Source: Flavobacteriales bacterium (GTDB lineage Bacteria; Bacteroidota; Bacteroidia; Flavobacteriales; Flavobacteriaceae). From it: a stretch of DNA of 64,000 nt. Under the pieces are notes generated by a model. The model saw nothing but the letters and a program-made list of their open reading frames with translations, did no database searches and had not been told where the DNA came from. Made by a program: the position numbers and the translations under genes. The stretch lies in assembly GCA_003331305.1 (NCBI GenBank), contig QOQB01000002.1:62001-126000 (forward strand), in the 5' to 3' direction. The number at the start of each line of letters is the position of its first letter. The stretch's first letter is position 1. This document shows positions 1 through 10,023 of this stretch, one piece after another.

Positions 1-396
1 CAATACGCTTTCCTAAACCGGGCTACAGGTCCTTACTGGTGGGCATATTGGGCCATGATGACTTGTAACGTTTTCTCACCACAGTTGATGTGGTTTAAAA
101 AACTAAGAACAAGTATTATGTTCTCGTTTATCATTTCGATTGTGGTAAATATTGGAATGTGGTTTGAGCGATTTGTGATTATCGTAACGTCACTACACCG
201 CGATTATTTACCATCTTCTTGGACGATGTTCTCGCCAACATTTGTAGATATTGGAATTTTTATTGGAACGATTGGATTCTTCTTCGTGTTGTTCTTGCTT
301 TACGCACGTACTTTCCCTGTAATTGCACAGGCTGAAGTAAAATCGATTTTGAAAACATCGGGAGATAAATACAAAAACACCCATAGCCATGAGTAG
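1..396 (+). CDS. actC: Alternative complex III subunit ActC, C-terminal part (NrfD-like membrane quinol-binding subunit)
   Basis: The reading frame is open from base 1, so the gene begins outside the window; the ORF track's Met at 55 is internal. The visible 131 residues hold the end of a polytopic membrane protein, including a segment with W-W-A-Y-W and at least two more hydrophobic helices. NrfD/PsrC-like subunits anchor alternative complex III in the inner membrane and bind menaquinol. The call depends mainly on context: actD, actE, actF, coxB and coxA follow directly in the order typical of Bacteroidota. The stop overlaps the actD start by 8 nt, indicating translational coupling. Confidence 0.9.
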   Translation, partial: QYAFLNRATGPYWWAYWAMMTCNVFSPQLMWFKKLRTSIMFSFIISIVVNIGMWFERFVIIVTSLHRDYLPSSWTMFSPTFVDIGIFIGTIGFFFVLFLLYARTFPVIAQAEVKSILKTSGDKYKNTHSHE

Positions 397-919
397 TAAA
401 TTAGTACATGCCGTTTATGACGATGATGATACGCTTTTACACGCAGTGAAAGATGTTAAAAAAGCGGATTATCGTATTGAGGAGGTTTTCACGCCGTTTC
501 CTGTGCACGGACTTGATCACGCCATGGGATTAGCGGGTACGCGTATTGCCGTTATGGCTTTTATGTACGGAATCTTAGGGTTTGCAGTTGCCATTACCAT
601 GATTAACTACATCATGATTGAGGATTGGCCACAAAATATTGGTGGAAAGCCAAGCTTCTCTTTTCTGGAAAACTTACCTGCATTTGTCCCTGTAATATTT
701 GAAATGACTGTGTTTTTTGCAGCACACCTTATGGTGATTACATTCTATTTACGCAGCCGACTGTGGCCCTTCAAAAAAGCAGAAAACCCAATGCCAGAAA
801 CTACAGACGATAAATTCTTAATGCAAGTAGCGCTTGAGGGTGACGAGAAAAAATTAATGAGTCTGTTAAAAAAATCAGGCGCAATTGATGTCAGTATTCA
901 CGAAAACGATAACGCATGA
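389..919 (+). CDS. actD: Alternative complex III subunit ActD (DUF3341)
   Basis: This 176-residue protein matches the DUF3341/ActD pattern: a soluble N-terminal stretch with [16 protein letters not shown], two transmembrane helices (about residues 50-75 and 95-120), and a charged cytoplasmic tail. ActD is a membrane subunit of the quinol:electron-acceptor oxidoreductase that replaces the bc1 complex in many Bacteroidota; its own role is structural or unknown. The gene overlaps actC by 8 nt and actE by 4 nt (ATGA), so it sits inside one polycistron. Confidence 0.93.
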   Translation: MSSKLVHAVYDDDDTLLHAVKDVKKADYRIEEVFTPFPVHGLDHAMGLAGTRIAVMAFMYGILGFAVAITMINYIMIEDWPQNIGGKPSFSFLENLPAFVPVIFEMTVFFAAHLMVITFYLRSRLWPFKKAENPMPETTDDKFLMQVALEGDEKKLMSLLKKSGAIDVSIHENDNA

Positions 920-1461
920 AAAATATAATTCTTTTGTTTGTTTTGAGTTCGCTGTTGTTGGTGTCTTGTTTTGACGCATCAAAACCTAATTACCAATATT
1001 TTCCCAATATGTACGAATCGGTAGGCTATAAAACCTATGCAGAGTCTACGGCGTTTAGAAATGGTATTGAAGCACAATTACCTGCTCCAGGATCTGTTGC
1101 TCGCGGTTGGGCCCCTTACGATTATCCCGATACCAATGACGGTTATGAAGACGCAAAAGCTAATCTTATTTCACCACTAGAGTTGACTGATGCGCACCGC
1201 GCAGAAGGCAAAGAACTCTACGGAGTTTATTGTGCGGTATGCCACGGCTCAAAAGGAGACGGTCAAGGTATTTTGATGACACGTGAAAAGTTTTTGGGAA
1301 TTCCAAGCTATGCCGATAGGGATATCACAGGAGGAAGTATTTACCATGTATTGATGTATGGTAAAAATGCAATGGGCTCACACGCAGGGCAGGTAAATGC
1401 TACCGAGCGCTGGCAAATTGCCCAACATGTAATGTATTTACGTAACGAATTGACAAAATAA
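916..1461 (+). CDS. actE: Alternative complex III subunit ActE, monoheme cytochrome c lipoprotein
   Basis: The protein has 181 residues. The N-terminus is a lipoprotein signal ending in L-L-L-V-S-C, so the mature protein should be lipid-anchored on the periplasmic face. A single C-type heme site, C-A-V-C-H, lies near residue 107, and Met residues in the M-Y-G-K-N-A-M-G segment are candidate axial ligands. In alternative complex III this subunit takes electrons from the Fe-S/heme subunits and passes them to the terminal oxidase. The ATG overlaps the actD stop. Confidence 0.94.
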   Translation: MKNIILLFVLSSLLLVSCFDASKPNYQYFPNMYESVGYKTYAESTAFRNGIEAQLPAPGSVARGWAPYDYPDTNDGYEDAKANLISPLELTDAHRAEGKELYGVYCAVCHGSKGDGQGILMTREKFLGIPSYADRDITGGSIYHVLMYGKNAMGSHAGQVNATERWQIAQHVMYLRNELTK

Positions 1462-1467
1462 TTGGCC

Positions 1468-2862
1468 ATGTATACCTTTGCTCAACGACTAAAAATTACT
1501 GCCTTTGCTCTTATGGGGCTTGGCTTTATTGGGTTAGCTATTGGTTTTGCTAGCGCACCTTCTACGGTGGCCGAAGCACAGGCCATGGTTGCCGGTGCGC
1601 ACGGCGGACACGTAGATGCACACGGAAGCGAACACAGTTCACATGACAACCACTCGAGTGATACCCACAAAGAAAAAAACCATCACGACGATGCACATGC
1701 TACAACAGACACTCATGGAGAACACCATGCTGATGAGGCACACGGAGAAGATCACCACGGCGAACATCTGTTACACCAATTGCAAAATAAGCCTTGGGCA
1801 GCGCTTTATGTAGCCGCCTTCTTTTTCTTTATGATTGCGCTCGGAACATTAATGTTTTATGCCATTCAACGGGCTGCACAAGCAGGATGGCCTATTTTAC
1901 TCTTCCGTGTAATGGAAGGAATCACGGCTTATTTGGTGCCTGGCTCTATTATTATTTATGTGTTTTTAGTGCTTACCGGACTTCACGCCAACCACCTTTT
2001 TGTTTGGATGGATGCTGAAACTGTAGCACACGATGAAATCATTCAAGGAAAAGTTGGGTATTTAAATGTGCCGTTCTTCCTTATTCGTGCAGCTATTTAC
2101 CTTTTGGGTTGGAATGCATATCGCTATTTTTCCAGAAAGTTTTCTTTGGCACAAGATGCCGCACCAGCTGGCGACATAAGCAATCACAAAAAGAACTTCC
2201 GTATTTCAGCTGTATTCTTGGTGTTCTTCTTTGTAACCGAGTCCATGATGTCTTGGGACTGGATTATGTCATTAGACCCACACTGGTTTAGTACATTATT
2301 TGGTTGGTATGTTTTGGCAAGTATGTTGGTTACTTCTGTTACCGTTATTGCCTTGGTTTCTATTTACCTTAAATCAAAAGGCTATTTACCCAAAGTTAAT
2401 GATAGCCATTTGCATGATTTAGCAAAGTTTATGTTTGGGCTTAGCGTATTTTGGACCTATTTGTGGTTCTCACAGTTTATGTTGATTTGGTACTCCAACA
2501 TCCCAGAGGAAGTAACGTATTTCCTTACTCGAATTGATGATTATAACTTGCCATTTTTTGGTATGGTTGTAATGAATTTTGTTTTCCCGCTCCTTATTTT
2601 AATGAGTAGCGATTATAAACGCTCCAATTGGATAATTGTAATGGCAGGTATTATTATTGTACTTGGACATTACATTGATATCTTCAATATGATTATGCCT
2701 GCAACTGTTGGTGGCCAATGGTTTATCGGTTGGGCTGAAATAGGTGGATTCCTGTTTTTTGCTGGACTGTTTATCTATGTGGTTTTCCGTGCGCTAACCA
2801 AAGTGCCATTAGAAGCAAGCGGTGATCCATATGTTGGAGAGAGTGAACGATTTGTATATTAA
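1468..2862 (+). CDS. actF: Alternative complex III subunit ActF with histidine-rich N-terminal loop
   Basis: This is a polytopic membrane protein of 464 residues if translation starts at the ATG at 1468. The ORF track uses a TTG two codons earlier, immediately after the actE stop; either is possible and ATG is preferred. After a first hydrophobic helix comes a His/Asp/Glu-rich stretch (about residues 45-107, around 18 His), then about nine helices. ActF is the second NrfD-like quinone-associated membrane subunit of alternative complex III. Motifs such as S-M-M-S-W-D-W-I-M-S-L-D-P-H-W and the position before coxB support the call. The His-rich loop could chelate metal, which is inference. Confidence 0.92.
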   Translation: MYTFAQRLKITAFALMGLGFIGLAIGFASAPSTVAEAQAMVAGAHGGHVDAHGSEHSSHDNHSSDTHKEKNHHDDAHATTDTHGEHHADEAHGEDHHGEHLLHQLQNKPWAALYVAAFFFFMIALGTLMFYAIQRAAQAGWPILLFRVMEGITAYLVPGSIIIYVFLVLTGLHANHLFVWMDAETVAHDEIIQGKVGYLNVPFFLIRAAIYLLGWNAYRYFSRKFSLAQDAAPAGDISNHKKNFRISAVFLVFFFVTESMMSWDWIMSLDPHWFSTLFGWYVLASMLVTSVTVIALVSIYLKSKGYLPKVNDSHLHDLAKFMFGLSVFWTYLWFSQFMLIWYSNIPEEVTYFLTRIDDYNLPFFGMVVMNFVFPLLILMSSDYKRSNWIIVMAGIIIVLGHYIDIFNMIMPATVGGQWFIGWAEIGGFLFFAGLFIYVVFRALTKVPLEASGDPYVGESERFVY

Positions 2863-2874
2863 TAGAACAAGTAA

Positions 2875-3948
2875 ATGACTGCATTTATTCTTTTCGCGAT
2901 TTTGGTTTTAGTTGGTGTTGCTATTTGGCAAATCACCAAGATTTTCGAGCTTTCACAGTTTGGGCAAACCAAAGATGATTCGCAAGTGGCTAACGACAAA
3001 GACAACCACCGTAACGGGCAGTTAATGTTCGCTTTTTTGGTGTTCATTTATTTGTTTACCATATATTCATTTTGGGCGTTTGGCGATGTATTACTCCCCG
3101 ACGCGGCTTCCGAACACGGGCAAGATATTGATCGCCTGATGTGGATATCGTTTGCGCTCATCTTTTTTGTGCAAACCATCACGCAAGCATTACTTCACTA
3201 TTTCTCTTGGAAATATCGTGGACGCAAAGGACAAAAGGCATTATTTTATGCGGATAACGATAAACTCGAATTTATTTGGACCATTATCCCTGTTATTACA
3301 CTGGCTGGACTCATCATGTACGGATTGTTCACCTGGACGGCTATCATGAATATTGAAGAGAATGACGAGGCGTTGGTTGTAGAACTTTACGCGCAACAGT
3401 TTAACTGGAAGGCACGCTATGCTGGAGCCGATGGCGTTTTGGGCGATGCTAACGTACGATTTTTACAAGATTTTGACGGACTCAATTTGGTAGGTATAGA
3501 TGCTTCTGACCCAAATGGACTGGATGATGTAGTGGTACAAGAACTCCACTTGCCTAAAGGACGTGAAATCATTTTTAAAATGCGATCACAAGACGTATTG
3601 CATTCGGCATATATGCCGCACTTTAGAGCTCAAATGAACTGTGTTCCAGGCATGATTACCGAATTTGCCTTTACGCCCTCAATGACTACTGAGGAAATGC
3701 GCCAAACGCCTGAAATGGCAGCTAAGGTTCAAAAAATTAATAAAATCAGATATGAAAACAGCCAAGCCCTAATAGCCAATGGTGAGGTAGCTTTGGATGC
3801 GTATCAATTTGATTATTTGTTACTTTGCAATAAAATTTGTGGTGCGTCGCATTACAATATGCAAATGAAAATTGTTGTAGAAGAAGAAAGAGATTTTAAC
3901 AAGTGGCTGGCTCAGCAAACCACCTTTGCGCAGACCATCCAACCGTAA
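2875..3948 (+). CDS. coxB: Cytochrome c oxidase subunit II
   Basis: This 357-residue subunit carries the CuA centre that receives electrons from cytochrome c. An N-terminal helix is followed by two further membrane helices (about residues 45-70 and 85-110 to 140-160) and a periplasmic cupredoxin domain. CuA ligands are visible: the His of H-S-A-Y-M-P-H-F and the run C-N-K-I-C-G-A-S-H-Y-N-M, which fits CxxxCxxxHxxM. It follows actF by 12 nt and precedes coxA by 10 nt, so quinol oxidation and oxygen reduction are co-expressed. Confidence 0.96.
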   Translation: MTAFILFAILVLVGVAIWQITKIFELSQFGQTKDDSQVANDKDNHRNGQLMFAFLVFIYLFTIYSFWAFGDVLLPDAASEHGQDIDRLMWISFALIFFVQTITQALLHYFSWKYRGRKGQKALFYADNDKLEFIWTIIPVITLAGLIMYGLFTWTAIMNIEENDEALVVELYAQQFNWKARYAGADGVLGDANVRFLQDFDGLNLVGIDASDPNGLDDVVVQELHLPKGREIIFKMRSQDVLHSAYMPHFRAQMNCVPGMITEFAFTPSMTTEEMRQTPEMAAKVQKINKIRYENSQALIANGEVALDAYQFDYLLLCNKICGASHYNMQMKIVVEEERDFNKWLAQQTTFAQTIQP

Positions 3949-3958
3949 AAAGATAACT

Positions 3959-5722
3959 ATGGGAGCAGATCACGCACATCACAAAGAAACGTTTATTACC
4001 AAGTACATCTTTAGTCAAGACCATAAGATGATTGCAAAACAATACCTTATCACGGGTTTGATAATGGGAATCATTGGAATTGCTATGTCGCTATTGTTTC
4101 GTTTGCAATTGGCATGGCCAGAAAAATCATTCTGGGTTTTTGATACCTTTTTAGGAAAATGGGCACCAGAAGGCGTAATGGATCCAAACGTCTATTTAGC
4201 TTTGGTAACCATTCACGGTACGCTCATGGTGTTTTTTGTGCTTACAGCAGGACTTAGTGGTACGTTTAGTAACTTACTTATTCCATTGCAGATTGGTGCG
4301 CGGGATATGGCATCTGGGTTGTTAAACATGATTTCATACTGGTTATTTTTCCTCTCGTCGGTTATCATGATTGCGTCGCTTTTTGTGGAGTCGGGGCCAG
4401 CTGCTGCAGGCTGGACCATCTATCCTCCTCTTAGTGCGTTACCACAAGCCCAACCTGGTTCTGGACTTGGAATGACGCTTTGGCTGGTGTCTATGGCTAT
4501 ATTTATTGCGTCGTCATTATTAGGATCGTTGAATTACATCGTAACGGTGATTAATTTGCGAACAAAAGGAATGTCTATGACACGCCTTCCACTAACGATT
4601 TGGGCATTCTTTGTAACAGCTATTATCGGGGTGGTTTCTTTCCCTGTTTTATTGTCTGCAGCTTTGCTATTGATTATGGATAGAAGCTTCGGAACATCAT
4701 TTTTCTTATCTGATATTTTTATTCAGGGCGAGGTGCTTCATTACCAAGGTGGTTCCCCCGTTTTATACGAACACTTATTTTGGTTTTTAGGCCATCCAGA
4801 AGTATATATTGTACTGCTTCCTGCGTTGGGAATCACATCTGAGGTATTGGCAACCAATGCGCGTAAGCCTATTTTTGGATACCGTGCCATGGTAGCGTCT
4901 ATTTTGGCCATTGCCTTTTTATCCACCATTGTTTGGGGACACCATATGTTTATCTCAGGAATGAATCCATTCTTAGGTTCCGTATTTACGTTTACGACGC
5001 TATTGATTGCGATTCCATCTGCGGTAAAAGCATTCAATTACATCACCACGCTGTGGAAAGGTAACCTTCAAATGAACCCGGGAATGTTGTTCTCCATTGG
5101 ATTGGTGTCTACCTTTATATCAGGGGGTCTTACAGGAATTATTTTAGGAGATAGTACCTTAGATATTAACGTGCACGATACGTATTTTGTAGTGGCACAC
5201 TTCCACTTAGTAATGGGAATTTCAGCACTCTATGGATTATTTGCTGGTGTTTATCATTGGTTCCCAAAGATGTTTGGCAGAATGATGAACAAAAATTTAG
5301 GATACCTACACTTTTGGGTAACGGCAATTTGTGCCTACGGTGTATTTTTCCCTATGCACTTTATTGGTATGGCAGGACTACCCAGACGTTATTACTCTAA
5401 CACAGCATTCCCATACTTTGACGACCTTGCTAATATTAATGTGATCATTACCATTTTTGCACTTATTGCAGGGGCTGCGCAGTTGGTGTTTTTATATAAC
5501 TTTATCGCTAGTATTTTCTATGGTAAGAAGGCAGTTCAGAACCCATGGAAGTCGAACACACTTGAATGGACAACTCCTGTAGAACACATACACGGAAACT
5601 GGCCAGGTGAAATTCCTCATGTAGAACGTTGGGCCTATGACTACTCTAAGCCGGGACACGACGAGGATTTTATCCCACAAAACGTTCCTTTAGCCGAAGG
5701 CGAAGAAGAACTTCAACATTAA
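3959..5722 (+). CDS. coxA: Cytochrome c oxidase subunit I (heme-copper oxidase catalytic subunit)
   Basis: The catalytic subunit has 587 residues and about 12 transmembrane helices. Visible ligands and channel residues include T-I-H-G-T (heme a His), G-H-P-E-V-Y (CuB His, cross-link Tyr and proton-channel Glu), W-G-H-H-M-F (two CuB His) and H-D-T-Y-F-V-V-A-H-F-H (heme Mg-site and heme ligands). I start it at the ATG at 3959 (M-G-A-D-H-A-H-H); the ORF track's TTG at 3926 lies inside coxB. A strong intrinsic terminator follows directly, so this is the last gene of the act-cox transcript. Confidence 0.97.
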   Translation: MGADHAHHKETFITKYIFSQDHKMIAKQYLITGLIMGIIGIAMSLLFRLQLAWPEKSFWVFDTFLGKWAPEGVMDPNVYLALVTIHGTLMVFFVLTAGLSGTFSNLLIPLQIGARDMASGLLNMISYWLFFLSSVIMIASLFVESGPAAAGWTIYPPLSALPQAQPGSGLGMTLWLVSMAIFIASSLLGSLNYIVTVINLRTKGMSMTRLPLTIWAFFVTAIIGVVSFPVLLSAALLLIMDRSFGTSFFLSDIFIQGEVLHYQGGSPVLYEHLFWFLGHPEVYIVLLPALGITSEVLATNARKPIFGYRAMVASILAIAFLSTIVWGHHMFISGMNPFLGSVFTFTTLLIAIPSAVKAFNYITTLWKGNLQMNPGMLFSIGLVSTFISGGLTGIILGDSTLDINVHDTYFVVAHFHLVMGISALYGLFAGVYHWFPKMFGRMMNKNLGYLHFWVTAICAYGVFFPMHFIGMAGLPRRYYSNTAFPYFDDLANINVIITIFALIAGAAQLVFLYNFIASIFYGKKAVQNPWKSNTLEWTTPVEHIHGNWPGEIPHVERWAYDYSKPGHDEDFIPQNVPLAEGEEELQH

Positions 5723-5724
5723 AC

Positions 5725-5749
5725 AAAAGCCCCGTTAAGGGGCTTTTTT
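5725..5749 (+). terminator. Intrinsic terminator of the act-coxBA operon
   Basis: A stem AAGCCCC/GGGGCTT around loop GTTAA is followed by a T-run, three bases after the coxA stop. It separates the respiratory operon from ruvB. Confidence 0.93.
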
Positions 5750-5757
5750 GTTTTCCG

Positions 5758-5765
5758 TATCTTTG
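5758..5765 (+). promoter_or_regulatory. Bacteroidota-type -7 element for ruvB
   Basis: TATCTTTG is an exact match to the Bacteroidota sigma-A -7 consensus TAnnTTTG and ends only 5 nt before the ruvB ATG. No clear TTTG occurs at the usual 19-nt spacing; the upstream sequence is the coxA terminator. If used, it would give an almost leaderless mRNA. Confidence 0.6.
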
Positions 5766-5770
5766 GATAG

Positions 5771-6793
5771 ATGAATGAACATCTAGATCCAACCGGAGAA
5801 CAACTAAATCGCGAAGAGCACGATATCGATCGTGCTTTGCGTCCGCTTAGCTTTGACGATTTTAGTGGACAGCCACAGGTCCTAGAAAACCTCGAGATTT
5901 TTGTCGCTGCTGCCAATCAACGCGAAGAACCCCTTGACCACACGCTTTTGCACGGCCCTCCCGGATTAGGCAAAACTACATTAGCACATATCCTAGCACA
6001 TGAGCTAGACGTTAGTCTAAAACTCACTTCGGGGCCTGTATTAGACAAACCCGGTGACTTAGCAGGCTTGCTTACAAATCTTCAGCCTAGAGATGTTCTG
6101 TTTATTGATGAAATTCATCGACTAAGCTCCATTGTAGAAGAGTATTTGTATTCTGCTATGGAAGATTACCGCATTGATATTATGATTGAGACAGGGCCTA
6201 ATGCCCGTTCTGTTCAAATCGAATTAAGTCCGTTTACACTAATAGGCGCTACCACACGCTCGGGATTGCTCACCGCACCCATGCGTGCACGTTTTGGCAT
6301 CAACAGTAGGCTAGAGTATTATTCTACAGAAGTATTGGCAGGAATTGTAACCCGTAGTGCAGCCATCCTAAACATACCTATTGAAAATAAGGCCGCTATC
6401 GAAATCGCCAGCAGAAGTCGTGGTACGCCACGAATTGCCAATGCGTTGTTACGCCGTGTTCGGGATTTTGCGCAAATCAAAGGAAACGGAACGATAGATT
6501 CATCCATTACGCAAATTGGACTTAAAGCATTAAATGTTGATGTGAATGGCCTAGACGAAATGGATAACAAAATTCTAACCACATTGATAGACAAGTTTAA
6601 GGGCGGACCTGTTGGTATTAATACACTGGCTACTGCGGTTTCCGAAAATGGTGAAACGATTGAAGAAGTCTATGAACCGTTTTTGATACAGGAAGGCTTT
6701 TTGGTGCGAACACCCCGTGGCAGAGAAGTAACCGAAAAGGCATATCAACACCTAAACCGAACAATGCCGAATACGCAAAAAGGATTGTTTTGA
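5771..6793 (+). CDS. ruvB: Holliday junction branch migration ATPase RuvB
   Basis: RuvB is the hexameric AAA+ motor that drives branch migration of Holliday junctions with RuvA. The 340 residues match the family length. Visible motifs are Walker [10 protein letters not shown] (about residue 63), Walker B F-I-D-E-I-H, the A-T-T-R-S-G sensor region and the C-terminal winged helix with R-T-P-R-G-R. A second in-frame ATG one codon later is an alternative start. queG begins in the last codons. ruvA lies 3.2 kb downstream after maeB rather than next to ruvB. Confidence 0.97.
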   Translation: MNEHLDPTGEQLNREEHDIDRALRPLSFDDFSGQPQVLENLEIFVAAANQREEPLDHTLLHGPPGLGKTTLAHILAHELDVSLKLTSGPVLDKPGDLAGLLTNLQPRDVLFIDEIHRLSSIVEEYLYSAMEDYRIDIMIETGPNARSVQIELSPFTLIGATTRSGLLTAPMRARFGINSRLEYYSTEVLAGIVTRSAAILNIPIENKAAIEIASRSRGTPRIANALLRRVRDFAQIKGNGTIDSSITQIGLKALNVDVNGLDEMDNKILTTLIDKFKGGPVGINTLATAVSENGETIEEVYEPFLIQEGFLVRTPRGREVTEKAYQHLNRTMPNTQKGLF

Positions 6794-7713
6794 ACCTTGC
6801 TGAGCATCATGCTGCTGTTGTAAAGCAAATTGCCGAACGTCTTGGGTTTATGGCCTGTGGGATTTCTAAAGCTACTTTTTTGGAAGAAGAAGCACCTCGT
6901 TTAGAATCTTGGCTTTCCCAAAATCACCATGGTGAAATGGGCTATATGGCACGTAATTTTGACAAACGCTTAGACCCACGAAAGCTTGTTCCGGGGGCAA
7001 AAAGTGTGGTGTCGCTGTCTTACAATTATTTTCCAAATTCATCACAAACGGATAAAGACGCACCAAAACTTGCACGCTATGCGTATGGTAAAGATTACCA
7101 TCGTGTTATCAAGGACAAACTCTTTGAATTTATGCACGAAATTCAAACTGAAATTGGCGCTGTAGAAGGACGTGTTTTTGTAGATTCTGCGCCTGTTTTA
7201 GAAAAAGCATGGGCTGCTAAAAGCGGTTTAGGTTGGGTTGGTAAAAACACCAATTTGATCCGAAAGCAAAACGGCTCCTATTTTTTTATCGCAGAGCTTA
7301 TCATCGATTTAGAACTTACCCCCGACGGCACAGTTACAGACCATTGCGGTTCGTGCACCGCTTGCTTAGACGCTTGCCCTACAGATGCATTTATAGTTCC
7401 CTATAAGTTAGATGCCAGTAAGTGCATTTCGTATTTTACCATTGAACTAAAAGATGCGATTCCAGCTGAGGTAAAAGGACAATTTGATAACTGGGCATTT
7501 GGTTGTGATATTTGCCAAGAAGTTTGCCCATGGAATCGGTTTGCTACATCACATAACGAGCCTGAGTTTGAGCCAAATCCTGAACTCATGCAACTCTCCA
7601 AAAATGACTGGAATGAAATTACAGAAGAGCTCTATAATAGGTTGTTTGAAGCCAGTGCTGTAGAGCGTACAAGTTTTGCAGGCTTAAAACGTAATTTGGA
7701 GTTTTTAAAATAA
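6790..7713 (+). CDS. queG: Epoxyqueuosine reductase QueG
   Basis: QueG performs the last step of queuosine biosynthesis, reducing epoxyqueuosine in tRNA with cobalamin and two [4Fe-4S] clusters. The 307-residue protein shows both ferredoxin-like cysteine sets: [12 protein letters not shown] and [11 protein letters not shown]. The start is a TTG overlapping the ruvB stop (TTGA), consistent with translational coupling. The N-terminus [14 protein letters not shown] fits the family. A queuosine-precursor transporter candidate is encoded at about 49.4 kb. Confidence 0.93.
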   Translation: MNLAEHHAAVVKQIAERLGFMACGISKATFLEEEAPRLESWLSQNHHGEMGYMARNFDKRLDPRKLVPGAKSVVSLSYNYFPNSSQTDKDAPKLARYAYGKDYHRVIKDKLFEFMHEIQTEIGAVEGRVFVDSAPVLEKAWAAKSGLGWVGKNTNLIRKQNGSYFFIAELIIDLELTPDGTVTDHCGSCTACLDACPTDAFIVPYKLDASKCISYFTIELKDAIPAEVKGQFDNWAFGCDICQEVCPWNRFATSHNEPEFEPNPELMQLSKNDWNEITEELYNRLFEASAVERTSFAGLKRNLEFLK

Positions 7714-7752
7714 CAAGAATTCAATACCTTTCAAACTTCAAAAACATGACAG

Positions 7753-10023
7753 ATGAGTCGACAAAGCAAACGGCGCGAGGCATTAGTGTATCACGCGAAG
7801 CCAAAACCGGGAAAGCTTGAAGTAAACCCAAGTAAACCATATACAACCCAACGTGATTTATCTTTAGCCTACTCACCAGGAGTAGCCGAACCTTGTTTGG
7901 AGATAGAAAAAGCCACCGAGAACGTATACAAATACACCAACAAAGCCAATTTGGTTGCTGTAATTTCCAACGGAACAGCAGTACTTGGACTGGGCGATAT
8001 AGGCCCTGAGGCGTCCAAACCTGTAATGGAAGGAAAAGGATTGCTGTTTAAAATTTTTGCAGGCATTGACGTTTTTGATATTGAAGTAGACACCAAAGAT
8101 GTTGATGCATTTGTTGAAACGGTAAAAAATATTGCACCCACTTTTGGGGGAATAAATTTGGAGGATATCAAAGCGCCAGAGGCGTTTGAAATTGAACGCC
8201 GCTTGGTAGAAGAACTCGATATTCCTGTCATGCACGACGACCAACACGGTACCGCAATCATTTCTGGTGCGGCATTACTCAATGCTGTTGAGTTGGCAAA
8301 CAAAGAGATGAGCTCCATCAAAATGGTTATTAGTGGTGCAGGCGCAGCTGCGATTTCCTGTGCAAGGCTATATCGCGCTTTGGGCGTATTGCCTCAAAAT
8401 ATGATGATGACCGATAGTAAAGGAATCATTAGAGCGGACAGAGAAAATTTGACTGCTCAAAAGAAAGAATTTGCTACTTCAATAGATGCGCATACACTTG
8501 AGGACGCCTTACACAATGCCGATGTTTTTATTGGACTTTCCAAGGCGAATATCATGACAACAGCCATGTTGACCTCTATGGCGGCAACACCCATAGTATT
8601 TGCGATGGCAAACCCAGATCCTGAAATTGATTACAACCTGGCGGTTTCCACGCGCGATGATGTCATTATGGCTACAGGACGATCGGATTTTCCTAATCAA
8701 GTGAACAACGTGCTTGGTTTTCCATTTATTTTTAGAGGGGCATTGGATGTTAGAGCCACAAAGATTAATGAAGCCATGAAAATGGCAGCCGTTAAAGCCT
8801 TAGCCGATTTAGCAAAAGAAACAGTTCCTGAGCAAGTCAATATTGCCTATGGCACCACCAAACTTGCCTTTGGAGAGCACTACATCATCCCAAAACCTTT
8901 TGACCCAAGATTGATTACCACTGTACCCATGGCAGTAGCAAAAGCAGCTATGGAAAGTGGCGTAGCGCAAGCTCCTATTTCCAATTGGAATCAATATCAA
9001 GAACAGTTGCATCAACGAACGGGGACGGACAAAAAATTGGTTCGCTTGATTACAAGTCAAGCCAAGCGCAATATGCAGCGTGTTGTCTATGCCGAAGCAG
9101 ATGAATTAGATGTACTCAAGGCTGCACAAATGGTATATGAAGAAGGGATTGCGCATCCTATTTTGTTGGGGAATAGAGAACGTATTTTGGAGCTCATGGA
9201 AACCTTGGAGTTTGAAGCGGATATTTCCATTATTGACCCAAAGAATGATGGCGTAAAAGAACAACGTGAAGCATATGCAGACACCTATTGGAAATTACGT
9301 CAGCGCAGAGGCGTTACGCTTTACGATGCACAAAGCAGAATGCGCGAGCGCAATTACTTTGCCGCTATGATGGTGCGTGAAGGCGACGCTGATGCCATGA
9401 TTTCAGGCTACAGCCGAAGTTACCCGAACGTGCTTAAACCTGTATTGCAAGTTATTGATAGAGCAGAGGGTGTGAACCGTGTTGCCACCACCAACTTGAT
9501 GATTACCAATCGTGGGCCGTTATTTTTGGCAGATACCTCCATCAACATCAACCCAAATGCAAAAGACTTGGCGAAAATTGCACAAATGACATCCTATACA
9601 GCAACGCTGTTTGGCATGCAACCCAAAGTAGCCATGCTTTCGTACTCTAATTTTGGCTCATCTAAAAATGAAGATGCCCAGAAGGTAAACGAGGCCGTTT
9701 CGTTGTTACACCGTTATATGCCACATATTGATGTTGATGGACCTATTCAAGCTGATTTTGCGCTGAATAAAGCCATGCGAACGACAAAATTCCCATTTTC
9801 AAAAATTGCAGGAAAAGAAGTAAACACACTTCTTTTTCCAGACTTGAATGCGGCGAATATTGCCTATAAGTTGATAAAAGAATTAGACGGCGCACTTTCC
9901 ATTGGCCCTATTATGATGGGGCTAAAACACGCAGTGCATATTCTGCAATTGGGTGCAAGTGTCGATGAAATTGTTCACATGACAGCAGTAGCTGCAGTGG
10001 ATGCATATAACAAAAAATCATGA
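7753..10023 (+). CDS. maeB: NADP-dependent malic enzyme with C-terminal phosphotransacetylase-like domain
   Basis: This 756-residue MaeB-type enzyme decarboxylates malate to pyruvate with NADP. Residues 1-420 form the malic enzyme, with S-L-A-Y-S-P-G-V-A-E-P, the H-D-D-Q-H-G-T-A metal/substrate motif and the G-A-G-A-A-A nucleotide site. Residues about 430-756 form a phosphate acetyl/butaryltransferase-like domain, regulatory in characterised homologues. The start is an ATG 39 nt after queG. The last codon overlaps ruvA by 4 nt, so maeB and ruvA are probably cotranscribed. Confidence 0.95.
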   Translation: MSRQSKRREALVYHAKPKPGKLEVNPSKPYTTQRDLSLAYSPGVAEPCLEIEKATENVYKYTNKANLVAVISNGTAVLGLGDIGPEASKPVMEGKGLLFKIFAGIDVFDIEVDTKDVDAFVETVKNIAPTFGGINLEDIKAPEAFEIERRLVEELDIPVMHDDQHGTAIISGAALLNAVELANKEMSSIKMVISGAGAAAISCARLYRALGVLPQNMMMTDSKGIIRADRENLTAQKKEFATSIDAHTLEDALHNADVFIGLSKANIMTTAMLTSMAATPIVFAMANPDPEIDYNLAVSTRDDVIMATGRSDFPNQVNNVLGFPFIFRGALDVRATKINEAMKMAAVKALADLAKETVPEQVNIAYGTTKLAFGEHYIIPKPFDPRLITTVPMAVAKAAMESGVAQAPISNWNQYQEQLHQRTGTDKKLVRLITSQAKRNMQRVVYAEADELDVLKAAQMVYEEGIAHPILLGNRERILELMETLEFEADISIIDPKNDGVKEQREAYADTYWKLRQRRGVTLYDAQSRMRERNYFAAMMVREGDADAMISGYSRSYPNVLKPVLQVIDRAEGVNRVATTNLMITNRGPLFLADTSININPNAKDLAKIAQMTSYTATLFGMQPKVAMLSYSNFGSSKNEDAQKVNEAVSLLHRYMPHIDVDGPIQADFALNKAMRTTKFPFSKIAGKEVNTLLFPDLNAANIAYKLIKELDGALSIGPIMMGLKHAVHILQLGASVDEIVHMTAVAAVDAYNKKS

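Noticed and set aside
7869-8321. 150-aa minus-strand ORF inside maeB
   Set aside because: It is antisense to a highly conserved malic enzyme; its Ser/Ala-rich composition is typical of a shadow frame.
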